A stretch of 64,000 nucleotides of DNA. Origin: Streptomyces tendae. Lineage in GTDB: Bacteria; Actinomycetota; Actinomycetes; Streptomycetales; Streptomycetaceae. The stretch covers positions 372,001 to 436,000 of the forward strand of contig NZ_BMUY01000001.1 in NCBI RefSeq assembly GCF_014650435.1, given 5' to 3'. The number at the start of each line of letters is the position of its first letter. Position 1 is the first letter of the stretch. Below, piece after piece: positions 36,888-44,883 of this stretch. The notes beneath the pieces were generated by a model that saw only the letters and a program-made list of their open reading frames with translations, had not been told where the DNA came from and did no database searches. Both the position numbers and the translations under genes were made by a program.

Positions 36888-38198
36888 ATGGTGGTCGTCT
36901 TCGTGCTGGTCGCGTTGTTGATGGTGGGCGTCCTGGTGACGGCCAACTGGTACGTGTGGCGGCGCCTGTTCCGCGACACGACCCGCGCTCCAGGACCCGT
37001 GCGCCGGATCGGCGCGGCGGTGATCGCCGGGGGCTGGCTGCTGGCCGTCGGCGCGCTGGTCGCCGAGCGCGCGGGCGCGCCGTTCTGGCTCCAGCGGGTC
37101 CTCGCCTGGCCGGGCTTCCTGTGGCTGGCCCTGTCGATCTACCTGCTGCTCGCGGTGCTCGCGGGCGAGGTCGTCCGGCCGCTGCTGCGACGGTTCCTGG
37201 AGCGCCGGGCGGCCGCGCGGCGGACGGCCGGGGCGGAGCAGCCGGCGGCGTCCCCGGCCGCGGACCCGCAGCGCATACCGGCCGGGACGGCCCCGCCGAA
37301 GGAGCCCGAGGCGTCCGAGGCACCCGGGACAGCGGGTACCGAGGCGCCGTCCCAGGGCAGCCCCCTCGCCGTCCCCTCCCGCCGCCTCTTCGTCTCCCGC
37401 GTCGTCGCCGGCGCCGCCGCCGCGGCGGCCGTCGGGACGGTCGGCTACGGCACGTACGGCGTGCTGAACGGACCGAGCGTGAAGCGGGTCACCGTGCCGC
37501 TGGCCAGGCTCCCGCGCGCGGCGCACGGCTTCCGCATCGCCGTGGTCAGCGACATCCACCTCGGCCCGGTGCTCGGCCGGGGCTTCGCGCAGAAGGTCGT
37601 CGACACGATCAACTCCACGCAGCCCGACCTGATCGCCGTCGTCGGCGACCTCGTCGACGGCAGCGTGAAGGACCTCGGCCCGGCCGCCGCCCCGCTGGCC
37701 CAGCTCGAGGCGCGGCACGGTGCGTACTTCGTCACCGGCAACCACGAGTACTTCTCCGGCGCCGAGCAGTGGGTCGCCGAGGTGCGGCGGCTCGGGCTGA
37801 TCCCGCTGGAGAACGCCCGCACCGAGCTGCCCCACTTCGACCTGGCCGGCGTCAACGACGTGGCGGGCGAGGACGAGGGCCAGGGCCCCGACTACGAACG
37901 GGCCCTCGGCGACCGGGACCGCTCCCGCGCCTGCGTGCTGCTCGCCCACCAGCCGGTGCAGATCCACGACGCCGTCGACCACGGCGTCGACCTCCAGCTC
38001 TCCGGCCACACCCACGGCGGCCAGCTCTGGCCGGGCAACCTCATCGCGGGCGCCGCCAACCCGACGCTGGCGGGCCTGGAGCGCTACGGCGACACCCAGC
38101 TCTACGTCAGCCGCGGCGCGGGCGCCTGGGGCCCTCCCACGCGCGTGGGGGCGCCCTCGGACATCACGGTGATCCAGCTGGCGTCCCGTCAGGCCTGA
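36888..38198 (+). CDS. Membrane metallophosphoesterase (YkuE/YaeI-like)
   Basis: The protein has 436 residues. Two or three helices occupy the first 100 residues, a proline/alanine-rich linker follows, then a third helix near 170-190. The calcineurin-type phosphoesterase domain runs from about 215 to the end with all metal motifs: SDIHLGPV, GDLVDGS, GNHEYF, LAHQPV and SGHTHGGQLW. Such enzymes act on phospholipid head groups or cyclic nucleotides at the outer face; the substrate is unknown. The stop overlaps the convergent TetR gene by 10 bases. Confidence 0.9.
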   Translation: MVVVFVLVALLMVGVLVTANWYVWRRLFRDTTRAPGPVRRIGAAVIAGGWLLAVGALVAERAGAPFWLQRVLAWPGFLWLALSIYLLLAVLAGEVVRPLLRRFLERRAAARRTAGAEQPAASPAADPQRIPAGTAPPKEPEASEAPGTAGTEAPSQGSPLAVPSRRLFVSRVVAGAAAAAAVGTVGYGTYGVLNGPSVKRVTVPLARLPRAAHGFRIAVVSDIHLGPVLGRGFAQKVVDTINSTQPDLIAVVGDLVDGSVKDLGPAAAPLAQLEARHGAYFVTGNHEYFSGAEQWVAEVRRLGLIPLENARTELPHFDLAGVNDVAGEDEGQGPDYERALGDRDRSRACVLLAHQPVQIHDAVDHGVDLQLSGHTHGGQLWPGNLIAGAANPTLAGLERYGDTQLYVSRGAGAWGPPTRVGAPSDITVIQLASRQA

Positions 38199-38944
38199 GG
38201 ACCGGAATCCCGCGTCGGCTTCTTCGCGGGGTCCGGCATCATCCTCGTCATCCCCGGCAGGAAGTCCGTGAACAGCTCGTGCACCTCGCGCACCAGCGGG
38301 CGCAGCACCCGGAAGCGGGCCAGCACGACGCCCCGCGCGGTGAGCCGGGCGCCGCGCTCGGCGAGGCGGTAGCTGCGCTCGCGGCCCTCGGTGCGGTCGA
38401 AGATCCAGTACAGGACGAGGCCCATCTGGGACAGCCACATCAGCTCGGGCAGGATGTCCCGCAGGTCCTCGGGCACCTTGGTCTTCGCCCCGGCGAGCAC
38501 CGCGCGGTGGATGCTGATGGCCTCCACGCGCGCGTGCTCCGACTCCGGGGAGAAGGGGCTGAGCGGGCTGTCCGGGTCGGCGGCGTTCTTGAAGAACTGC
38601 ACCGCGAACTCGTGGTACGGCGTGGCGATGTCCAGCCAGACCTTCAGCACGCCCGCCAGCCGGGCCTCCAGGTCGGTCTCCTTGGCCAGCACCTCGCGGA
38701 CCGCCGCCCGGTGCTCGGCGGCGATCCGGTCGTAGAAGCCCTGGATCAGGTGCTCCTTGCCGGCGAAGTAGTAGTACGCGTTGCCGACGGAGACCCCGGC
38801 CTCCTGGGCGATGGCCCGCATCGTGGTCCGGTCGTAACCGCGTTCCTGGAACAGCCGCATGGCCGTCTCCAGGATCAGCGCGCGGGTCTGCTCGGACTTG
38901 CTGAGGTGGGCACCGTCGTCGGGGCCGTCGTGGGTCGCAGGCAC
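38189..38944 (-). CDS. TetR-family regulator
   Basis: The protein has 251 residues. The helix-turn-helix lies at about 20-65 (ILETAMRLFQERGYDRTTMR, then VSVGNAYYYFAGKEHLI). The ligand domain is long and ends in a basic tail. It is the last gene of a three-gene minus-strand operon (membrane protein, DCC protein, TetR), 11 bases after the DCC gene. The operon promoter at 39900-39928 carries two identical-type palindromes, so the regulator probably represses its own operon. Confidence 0.9.
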   Translation of the reverse strand: MPATHDGPDDGAHLSKSEQTRALILETAMRLFQERGYDRTTMRAIAQEAGVSVGNAYYYFAGKEHLIQGFYDRIAAEHRAAVREVLAKETDLEARLAGVLKVWLDIATPYHEFAVQFFKNAADPDSPLSPFSPESEHARVEAISIHRAVLAGAKTKVPEDLRDILPELMWLSQMGLVLYWIFDRTEGRERSYRLAERGARLTARGVVLARFRVLRPLVREVHELFTDFLPGMTRMMPDPAKKPTRDSGPQA

Positions 38945-38955
38945 GGGTCCAGAGC

Positions 38956-39444
38956 CTATCCAGTGGCGCAGGCGCCGTCGTCACAGCCCGGCCCCGTGTA
39001 GATCCACCCGAGACCCGGCTCGTAGACCCAGCCGTCGGCGCGGCGGTACCCGTTGCCGCCCCACTGTCGCTGCCCGCCCCGCCACTTGGCGGCGGCCAGG
39101 ACGGCCCCCCGGGCCAGCCAGGCGCCCTTGGGCGTGCTGAGCCGGTGGGCGAGCCCGCGGTACCTGCGCAGCGCCCACAGGACGACCACCCAGGCGGCGG
39201 CGCCGCGGAAGACCTGACCGGCGTCGCCCACGGCGGTGACCTCGTCCAGGGTGGCCTCGTGGTCGAGCCCGGGGAAGCGCCTGCGCGCCTCCTGGGACGC
39301 GGCCGGGACCAGGTCCAGCGGCACCAGCCGGGGCTGGCGCAGCAGCCAGTCCCGTACATGTGTGCACAGGGCGCATTCGGCGTCGTAGAGGACGGTGAGC
39401 CGGCGCACGGGGGCGCCGGCCGTCGTCCCGGGAGCGGGAGCCAT
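38956..39444 (-). CDS. DCC-family thiol-disulfide oxidoreductase-like protein
   Basis: The protein has 162 residues. The N-terminus reads LTVLYDAECALCTHVRDWLL, the DUF393/DCC motif with a CxxC pair (here D-A-E-C-A-L-C). The later region, with WVYEPGLGWIYTGPGC and two more cysteines at the very end (CDDGAC), is an extension not usual in the core family. A redox role is inferred from the CxxC motif. It lies four bases downstream of the membrane protein gene. Confidence 0.85.
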   Translation of the reverse strand: MAPAPGTTAGAPVRRLTVLYDAECALCTHVRDWLLRQPRLVPLDLVPAASQEARRRFPGLDHEATLDEVTAVGDAGQVFRGAAAWVVVLWALRRYRGLAHRLSTPKGAWLARGAVLAAAKWRGGQRQWGGNGYRRADGWVYEPGLGWIYTGPGCDDGACATG

Positions 39445-39448
39445 CGGC

Positions 39449-39856
39449 TCAGGCCCCGGCCGTCGGGGCCGCCCAGCCCTGCGGCGGGACCGGCGGTACC
39501 TGCTCCTGCTCCATCAGGCCGCGCCGCCGGATCTTGTTGAGCACGTACACGTTGCCCAGGTGCATCACGCCGAGCACCAGCAGCACCACACCGAGCTTGG
39601 TCGACAGCGCCTCGAAGATGCCCCGGGTGTCGGTGATGGTCTCGTCGTCGCTCAGGTAGAGGGCGACGAAGCCGAGGTTGACGAGGTAGAAGCCGACCAC
39701 CAGGAGGTGGTTGACGGCGTCCGCGAGCTTCTCGTTGCCGTGCAGGACGTCGGCGAGGAAGACCCGTCCGTTGCGGCTGAGCGTGCGGGCCACCCAGACG
39801 GTCAGACCGATGCTGACGGCCAGGTAGATGACGTAGGCGATGACGGTGCGGTCCAT
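39449..39856 (-). CDS. Four-helix membrane protein of unknown function
   Basis: The protein has 135 residues with three or four helices (VIAYVIYLAVSIGLTVWVA; LLVVGFYLVNLGFVALYL; LGVVLLVLGVMHLGNVYVL) and a polar tail with PPVPPQGW. I recognise no named family. It leads the operon with the DCC and TetR genes. The ATG at 39856 has AAGGGGTGGGG upstream; the longer frame to 39928 would run through the operators and is rejected. Confidence 0.8.
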   Translation of the reverse strand: MDRTVIAYVIYLAVSIGLTVWVARTLSRNGRVFLADVLHGNEKLADAVNHLLVVGFYLVNLGFVALYLSDDETITDTRGIFEALSTKLGVVLLVLGVMHLGNVYVLNKIRRRGLMEQEQVPPVPPQGWAAPTAGA

Positions 39857-39869
39857 GCCCCACCCCTTC

Positions 39870-39928
39870 TTGAACGCGTTCAAAACGCTGACAGGACTGA
39901 CTGTAGACCTGTTTTTGAACACGTTCAA
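39870..39928 (-). promoter_or_regulatory. Promoter with twin TetR operators
   Basis: Two 14-bp palindromes, TTGAACGCGTTCAA (39870-39883) and TTGAACACGTTCAA (39915-39928), flank a promoter read on the minus strand: -35 TTGAAC at 39928-39923, a 17-base spacer, and -10 TACAGT at 39905-39900. The first operator covers the -35 and the second lies just past the start point. The TetR gene at the end of this operon is the obvious candidate binder. Confidence 0.8.
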
Positions 39929-39941
39929 GCGGGAGTTCCTC

Positions 39942-40352
39942 TCAGGGGCGGCGGCCCAGCTCCGGGCGCTTGGAGTAGTCCGTGAGGCCGATGACGTTGC
40001 CCCACGGGTCGGCGAACTCGACGGTCCAGCCGGTGGCTACGGGGAACGGCTCGTCGAGCGGCGGCACCCCGGCGTCCCGCAGCGCGCGGGCGGCGACCCG
40101 GGCGTCGGTCACCTCCAGCCACACCCGCGCGGAGGGCCACATCGGCGGCTGCCGCCCGAACTCCTCCTCCGCCCGCAGCAGCAGCCCCGGCGTCTCGACG
40201 CCCACCTTCAGCAGTGCGATCCCGGCCTCGTCGAGCCGGTAGGCGACCGGGAAGCCTGCCCGCTCGTAGAACCCGACGGCCTCACCGAGGTCCCCGACGG
40301 GCAGCAGTACGTTGTCGAACCCGAGCAGTTCGTACGACTCGTCATCTGACAT
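39942..40352 (-). CDS. VOC-family (glyoxalase/bleomycin-resistance fold) protein
   Basis: The protein has 136 residues with two beta-alpha-beta-beta-beta halves. Family marks are FDNVLLPVGDLGEAVGFYERAG at the start and TVEFADPWGNVIGLTDY near 112-128. Members include dioxygenases, glyoxalases and drug-binding proteins; the ligand here is unknown. The gene sits upstream of the TetR-controlled operon on the same strand, 85 bp away, and is probably independent of it. Confidence 0.85.
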   Translation of the reverse strand: MSDDESYELLGFDNVLLPVGDLGEAVGFYERAGFPVAYRLDEAGIALLKVGVETPGLLLRAEEEFGRQPPMWPSARVWLEVTDARVAARALRDAGVPPLDEPFPVATGWTVEFADPWGNVIGLTDYSKRPELGRRP

Positions 40353-40443
40353 GGCGTCAGGCTAGGACGATCGTCGCCCGGAACGGCTGATTGCCGGTCC
40401 GACCCCGCGGCCGGCTTACGCCGTACGGCCGCAGGAACGCGGC

Positions 40444-40474
40444 AGGGCCCCGTCTCCACAGGAAACGGGGCCCT
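40444..40474 (-). terminator. Hairpin ending the sdh operon
   Basis: A 10-bp stem (AGGGCCCCGT at 40444-40453 with ACGGGGCCCT at 40465-40474) around an 11-base loop lies 31 bases past the sdhB stop on the minus strand, with no U-tract. Confidence 0.8.
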
Positions 40475-40505
40475 CACAGCCGTCAACCGGCGTACACCGA
40501 CGGAG

Positions 40506-41279
40506 TCAGAAGCGGCGCGTGATCAGCGCTCGCTTCACCTCCGCGATGGCCTTGGTGACCTCGATGCCGCGCGGGCAGGCGTCCGTGCAGTTGAAGGTCG
40601 TACGGCAGCGCCACACGCCGTCGCGGTCGTTCAGGATCTCCAGCCGCTGCTCGCCGGCCTCGTCGCGCGAGTCGAAGATGAAGCGGTGGGCGTTGACGAT
40701 CGCGGCCGGGCCGAAGTACTGGCCGTCGTTCCAGAACACCGGGCACGAGGACGTGCACGCGGCGCACAGGATGCACTTGGTCGTGTCGTCGAAGCGCTCG
40801 CGGTCCTCGGCGGTCTGCAGGCGCTCACGCGTCGGCTCGTTGGTGTCCTTCGTGATCAGGAAGGGCATCACGTCCCGGTACGCCTGGAAGAACGGCTCCA
40901 TGTCGACGACCAGGTCCTTGAGGACCGTCAGGCCCTTGATGGGCTCGACCGTGATCGGCTTCTCGGGGCTGAGGTCCTTGATCAGCGTCTTGCAGGCAAG
41001 GCGGTTCTTGCCGTTGATCCGCATGGCGTCCGAGCCGCAGATGCCGTGCGCGCAGGAGCGGCGGAAGGTCAGGCTTCCGTCCAGGTCCCACTTGATCTTG
41101 TGCAGCGCGTCGAGGACGCGCTCCTTCGGGTCGATCTCCAGCTGGAAGTCTTCCCAGGTCGCCTCGGCCGCGACCTCCGGGTTGAACCGCCGGACGCGGA
41201 AGGTGACCGTGATGTAGGGGGAGTCGGCGAAGCCCGGCTCGGGGGCCTGGTCGCTCTTCTCCATGACAGGGGTAGCCAT
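40506..41279 (-). CDS. sdhB: Succinate dehydrogenase iron-sulfur subunit
   Basis: The protein has 257 residues and carries electrons from the flavin subunit to the membrane quinone. The [2Fe-2S] region is RRSCAHGICGSDAM followed by NRLACKT, with Asp at the fourth position as in E. coli. The [4Fe-4S] and [3Fe-4S] clusters are held by CILCAACTSSCPVFW and by CRTTFNCTDACPRGI. The start overlaps the sdhA stop by one base (TGATG), so translation is coupled. A terminator hairpin follows. Confidence 0.96.
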   Translation of the reverse strand: MATPVMEKSDQAPEPGFADSPYITVTFRVRRFNPEVAAEATWEDFQLEIDPKERVLDALHKIKWDLDGSLTFRRSCAHGICGSDAMRINGKNRLACKTLIKDLSPEKPITVEPIKGLTVLKDLVVDMEPFFQAYRDVMPFLITKDTNEPTRERLQTAEDRERFDDTTKCILCAACTSSCPVFWNDGQYFGPAAIVNAHRFIFDSRDEAGEQRLEILNDRDGVWRCRTTFNCTDACPRGIEVTKAIAEVKRALITRRF

Positions 41280-43033
41280 CAGTACTTACGCTCCATCGGC
41301 TGGTAGCGGGTCTGGACGACCGGCTTGTAGTCGAGCCGGATGGACTCGGCGCCGTCGTCGCCCACCTCGCGGTACGCCATGGTGTGGCGCATGAAGTTGA
41401 CGTCGTCGCGGTTGGGGAAGTCCTCGCGGTAGTGACCGCCGCGCGACTCCTTGCGGGCGAGGGCGGAGACCGCCATCACCTCGGCCAGGTCGAGCAGGTT
41501 GCCCAGCTCGACGGCCTCCAGGAGGTCGGTGTTGAAGCGCCGGCCCTTGTCCTGGATCGCCACGTTCTTGTAGCGGGCGCGCAGTTCGGCGATCTTCTCG
41601 ACGGCCGTCTTGATCGTCTGCTCGGTGCGGAACACCATGACGTTGGCGTCCATGCACTCCTGCAGCTCGCGGCGGATCGTCGCCACCCGCTCGGTGCCGG
41701 TGGACGAACGCAGCCGCTCGATCTGCTCGACGACCTGGGACTCCGGGTCCTCGGGCAGCTCGACGAAGTCCGCCTTCTGCGCGTACTCCGCGGCGGCGAT
41801 GCCCGCGCGGCGGCCGAAGACGTTGATGTCGAGCAGCGAGTTGGTGCCCAGGCGGTTGGCGCCGTGCACCGACACGCAGGCCACCTCGCCGGCCGCGTAC
41901 AGGCCCGGCACGACGGTGGTGTTGTCCGCCAGGACCTCACCCTCGACGTTGGTCGGGATGCCGCCCATGGCGTAGTGCGCGGTCGGCTGGATCGGGATCG
42001 GGTCCGTGTAGGGCTCGATGCCGAGGTAGGTCCGCGCGAACTCCGTGATGTCGGGCAGCTTGGCGTCCAGCTGCTCCGGCGGGAGGTGGGTCAGGTCCAG
42101 GTAGACGTGGTCGCCCTCGGGACCGCAGCCGCGGCCCTCGCGGATCTCCGTGTAGATGGAGCGGGAGACGACGTCACGCGAGGCGAGGTCCTTCATGACC
42201 GGCGCGTACTTCTCCATGAAGCGCTCGCCGTCCTTGTTGCGCAGGATGCCGCCCTCACCGCGGGCGCCCTCCGTCAGCAGGATGCCCATGCGCCAGATGC
42301 CGGTCGGGTGGAACTGGAAGAACTCCATGTCCTCCAGCGGCAGTCCGCGCCGGTACACGGCCGCCTGGCCGTCGCCGGTGAGCGTGTGCGCGTTGGAGGT
42401 CACCTTGAAGAACTTGCCGGTGCCGCCGGAGGCGTAGATCACGGACTTCGCCTGGAAGACGTGGATCTCGCCGGTCGCCAGCTCGTAGGCCACCACGCCG
42501 GCCGACTTCTTGACGCCGTCGACCTCGGTGATCAGCTGGTCCAGGACGTAGAACTCGTTGAAGAACTCCACGCCCTCCTTGACACAGTTCTGATAGAGCG
42601 TCTGGAGGATCATGTGACCGGTGCGGTCGGCCGCGTAGCAGGACCGGCGGACCGGCGCCTCGCCGTGGTTGCGGCTGTGACCGCCGAAACGGCGCTGATC
42701 GATGGTCCCGTTGGGCGTCCGGTTGAACGGCAGGCCCATCTTCTCCAGGTCGAGGACCGAGTCGATGGCCTCCTTCGCCAGGATCTCGGCGGCGTCCTGG
42801 TCGACCAGGTAGTCACCGCCCTTGACCGTGTCGAAGGTGTGCCACTCCCAGTTGTCCTCCTCCACGTTGGCCAGCGCGGCGGCCATGCCGCCCTGCGCGG
42901 CGCCCGTGTGGGAGCGGGTGGGGTAGAGCTTCGTCAGCACGGCGGTGCGGCTGCGCTTGGTCGACTCGATGGCCGCGCGCATGCCGGCGCCACCGGCGCC
43001 GACGATGACGGTGTCGTACTTGTGTACCTTCAT
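41279..43033 (-). CDS. sdhA: Succinate dehydrogenase flavoprotein subunit
   Basis: The protein has 584 residues and oxidises succinate to fumarate in the citric acid cycle and respiratory chain. The FAD loop is [11 protein letters not shown] near 11-21, the histidine for covalent FAD lies in [12 protein letters not shown], and active-site parts are [20 protein letters not shown]-like [10 protein letters not shown], and [12 protein letters not shown]. It lies 19 bp after the membrane-anchor gene sdhD and overlaps sdhB. Confidence 0.97.
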   Translation of the reverse strand: MKVHKYDTVIVGAGGAGMRAAIESTKRSRTAVLTKLYPTRSHTGAAQGGMAAALANVEEDNWEWHTFDTVKGGDYLVDQDAAEILAKEAIDSVLDLEKMGLPFNRTPNGTIDQRRFGGHSRNHGEAPVRRSCYAADRTGHMILQTLYQNCVKEGVEFFNEFYVLDQLITEVDGVKKSAGVVAYELATGEIHVFQAKSVIYASGGTGKFFKVTSNAHTLTGDGQAAVYRRGLPLEDMEFFQFHPTGIWRMGILLTEGARGEGGILRNKDGERFMEKYAPVMKDLASRDVVSRSIYTEIREGRGCGPEGDHVYLDLTHLPPEQLDAKLPDITEFARTYLGIEPYTDPIPIQPTAHYAMGGIPTNVEGEVLADNTTVVPGLYAAGEVACVSVHGANRLGTNSLLDINVFGRRAGIAAAEYAQKADFVELPEDPESQVVEQIERLRSSTGTERVATIRRELQECMDANVMVFRTEQTIKTAVEKIAELRARYKNVAIQDKGRRFNTDLLEAVELGNLLDLAEVMAVSALARKESRGGHYREDFPNRDDVNFMRHTMAYREVGDDGAESIRLDYKPVVQTRYQPMERKY

Positions 43034-43052
43034 GATTTTCGCAGCCCCGTGC

Positions 43053-43535
43053 CTAGCGGATGTTCGGGTCGAAGGTGAAGATCACCAGCGTGCCCAGCAG
43101 GATGGTGAACACCGTGGCGGTGTAGAGCAGGCCCTTGAGCCACAGACGCGTGTTGGGGCGCTCTGCGTAGTCGTTGATGACCGTGCGCAGGCCGTTCGCG
43201 CCGTGCAGCATCGCGAGCCAGAGCATCAGGAGGTCCCAGACCTGCCAGAACGGCGAGGCCCAGCGGCCCGCCACGAAGGCGAAGCCGATCTTGGAGACGC
43301 CGCCGTCGAGCACCAGCTGGATCAGCAGGTGGCCGAGGACCAGGACGACCAGCACGACGCCGGACAGGCGCATGAACAGCCAGGCGACCATCTCGAAGTT
43401 GCCCCGGGTGGACTTCGGGGTCTTCTTCGTGCGGGCGCGGGGCGCCTCGATGAGCGGCGCCGGGTTGTCGGCCGTGTAGAGGGAGGCGCCCTCGACGGGG
43501 CCGATCCCGGAAGCGGGGGATTCAGTCGTGGACAT
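43053..43535 (-). CDS. sdhD: Succinate dehydrogenase membrane anchor subunit
   Basis: The protein has 160 residues. A soluble N-terminal 45 residues is followed by three helices ([60 protein letters not shown]). Histidines in LGHLL and MLHGANGLR are candidate heme ligands. It anchors SdhAB and helps form the quinone site. It starts five bases after the sdhC stop. Confidence 0.92.
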   Translation of the reverse strand: MSTTESPASGIGPVEGASLYTADNPAPLIEAPRARTKKTPKSTRGNFEMVAWLFMRLSGVVLVVLVLGHLLIQLVLDGGVSKIGFAFVAGRWASPFWQVWDLLMLWLAMLHGANGLRTVINDYAERPNTRLWLKGLLYTATVFTILLGTLVIFTFDPNIR

Positions 43536-43540
43536 TGGCG

Positions 43541-43921
43541 TCAGCTCCCGAACAGTTCACGAGCGGCGTGGCCGAGGACGGGGTAGATCGCCCCGAGCAT
43601 CAGCACGACCCACAGGGCGACGACGGTCCAGAGCATCTGCTTCTGGTAGCGGGCGCCCTTGACCCAGAAGTCGACGGCGATGACACGCAGGCCGTTGAGC
43701 GCGTGGAAGAGGATGGCGGCGACGAGGCCGTACTCCAGCAGCGCGACGATCGGCGTCTTGTACGTGGCCACGACGGTGTCGTAGGCCTCGGGGGACACCC
43801 GCACGAGAGCGGTGTCCAGCACGTGAACGAACAGGAAGAAGAAGATGAGGACGCCGGTGACTCGGTGAGCCACCCAGGACCACATTCCTTCCCGGCCGCG
43901 GTACAGCGTTCCAGCCGGCAC
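43541..43921 (-). CDS. sdhC: Succinate dehydrogenase cytochrome b556 subunit
   Basis: The protein has 126 residues with three helices and the conserved WSWVAHRVTGVLI start and HALNGLRVIAVDF; histidines in AHRVTG, FVHVLD and FHALNG are the heme and quinone site candidates. The GTG with GGAGGAAA upstream is chosen over a longer frame opening at 44011. It is the first gene of sdhCDAB. The 222-bp gap upstream contains, on the minus strand, TTGATC, 18 bases, TAAGCA (about 44030-44060), a possible promoter. Confidence 0.92.
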   Translation of the reverse strand: MPAGTLYRGREGMWSWVAHRVTGVLIFFFLFVHVLDTALVRVSPEAYDTVVATYKTPIVALLEYGLVAAILFHALNGLRVIAVDFWVKGARYQKQMLWTVVALWVVLMLGAIYPVLGHAARELFGS

Positions 43922-44089
43922 GGAAATTTCCTCCGGGAGCGGGGATTGGGGCCGCGCCGGCTTTCCTTGTCGGTCGGGCCCGGCCGGGTACGGTCCACCG
44001 GCCCCCAGCATGGTAGCGACGTGTACCTGCGGTGCTTACAGGGGGCCTGCCGGTGTGATCAAAGTTGCACTCAAAGGAGCAGTGGGGTT

Positions 44090-44180
44090 GCCGCGGGGCG
44101 GCTACTGGGGTGGGGGTTTGGGTGGTTTGCCGGGTGCGGGTGGTCAGTGGCTGGTCGCGCAGTTCCCCGCGCCCCTGAGC
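44090..44180. repeat. Streptomyces dispersed repeat at the OHCU gene 3' end
   Basis: The stretch from TGCGGGTGGTCAGTGG to GTGGCTGGTCGCGCAGTTCC and CCGCGCCCCT resembles a very common Streptomyces intergenic repeat (core GGGGAACTGCGCGACCAGCCAC on the other strand). The G/T-rich run at 44090-44130 is probably part of the same element. It supplies the last ten or so codons of the OHCU decarboxylase gene. Confidence 0.6.
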
Positions 44181-44671
44181 GTGCTGATCAATCTGCCTCT
44201 TGCCAGGTGCCGGAGTTCTTCAGCCGCTACCAGGCGTTCTTCGTCCAGGTCGTTGTTCAAACGTGACCGGATGGCTGCGAGGACGTGGTTCAGGGCCTCG
44301 TTGGTGCTCAAGTCGTCCAAGGAGATGACGAACACGTGTCCGAAGCGGGACTCGTAGGCCGCGTGGGCCGCGTTCAGGGCCGTGTGGGCCGCCGCGTAGG
44401 TGTCCTCCGGCAGGGCGGGCCGGGGCTCCGCGGCCAGGGCCTCGGTCAGGTCGTCCGGGGAGAGGTCGTAGGCCGCCTCGTCCGCTGCCGCCAGGAGGGC
44501 GGGGAGGTCCGGGTAGGGGCGGTGGGCGACGAGGCGGTGGGTCCAGGCGCGGCTGTGCAGGCAGGCGAGGAGGGTCTGGGCGGCCTCGGCGGCGGGGGCC
44601 GTGTTGAAGCGCTCCAGCGGGGCGGCCGTTGCCGGTGTGGCGCGTGTTTGCACCGGTACCGGTATGGCCAC
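44144..44671 (-). CDS. OHCU decarboxylase (urate catabolism)
   Basis: The protein has 175 residues and should decarboxylate 2-oxo-4-hydroxy-4-carboxy-5-ureidoimidazoline to S-allantoin after uricase and HIU hydrolase. Family marks are LERFNTAPAAEA, AHRPYPDLPALL with the catalytic histidine region, SRFGHVFVI and NDLDEERLVAAEELRHLARGRL. The final residues (RGAGNCATSH) come from a dispersed repeat. No other urate gene is nearby, which is unusual. The start (GTG) has no good ribosome site and could be internal. Confidence 0.85.
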   Translation of the reverse strand: MAIPVPVQTRATPATAAPLERFNTAPAAEAAQTLLACLHSRAWTHRLVAHRPYPDLPALLAAADEAAYDLSPDDLTEALAAEPRPALPEDTYAAAHTALNAAHAAYESRFGHVFVISLDDLSTNEALNHVLAAIRSRLNNDLDEERLVAAEELRHLARGRLISTLRGAGNCATSH

Positions 44672-44764
44672 TCGGCGGGGGAGGTCTGGGAGACGGTGCG
44701 CAGGCAGCGTGGGTCCTCGTGGGCTTCACGTGTGTGTCGGCAGGGGATTGTGCGAAAGATGTGG

Positions 44765-44784
44765 CGTCACGTTATCGAGTGACG
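44765..44784. promoter_or_regulatory. Inverted repeat upstream of the hexosaminidase gene
   Basis: CGTCAC-N8-GTGACG lies 100 bp before the GH20 gene in a 212-bp gap of lower GC. It could be an operator, but it does not look like the DasR site (TGGTCTAGACCA). The gap holds no convincing gene. Confidence 0.35.
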
Positions 44785-44883
44785 GCAACGCGTGTCCGTC
44801 CGATGCCCGAATTTCACCCGAACGGGAGAGTTTCAGAACATGTGGTGGACGCATGACGGCAACGGCGGCCTTAGGTTGGCGCT

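Noticed and set aside
38133..38165. Palindrome CCCACGCGCGTGGG in the metallophosphoesterase gene
   Set aside because: It encodes the family-typical GPPTRVGAPSD, so it is a by-product of codon use.
36864..39863. Minus-strand frame of 999 codons across several genes
   Set aside because: It runs through the metallophosphoesterase gene in antisense and through the TetR and DCC genes out of frame; it lacks any family match.
44629..44856. Plus-strand frame of 75 codons before the hexosaminidase gene
   Set aside because: Third bases are AT-rich (such as AAA GAT, CGT TAT), unlike real genes here.
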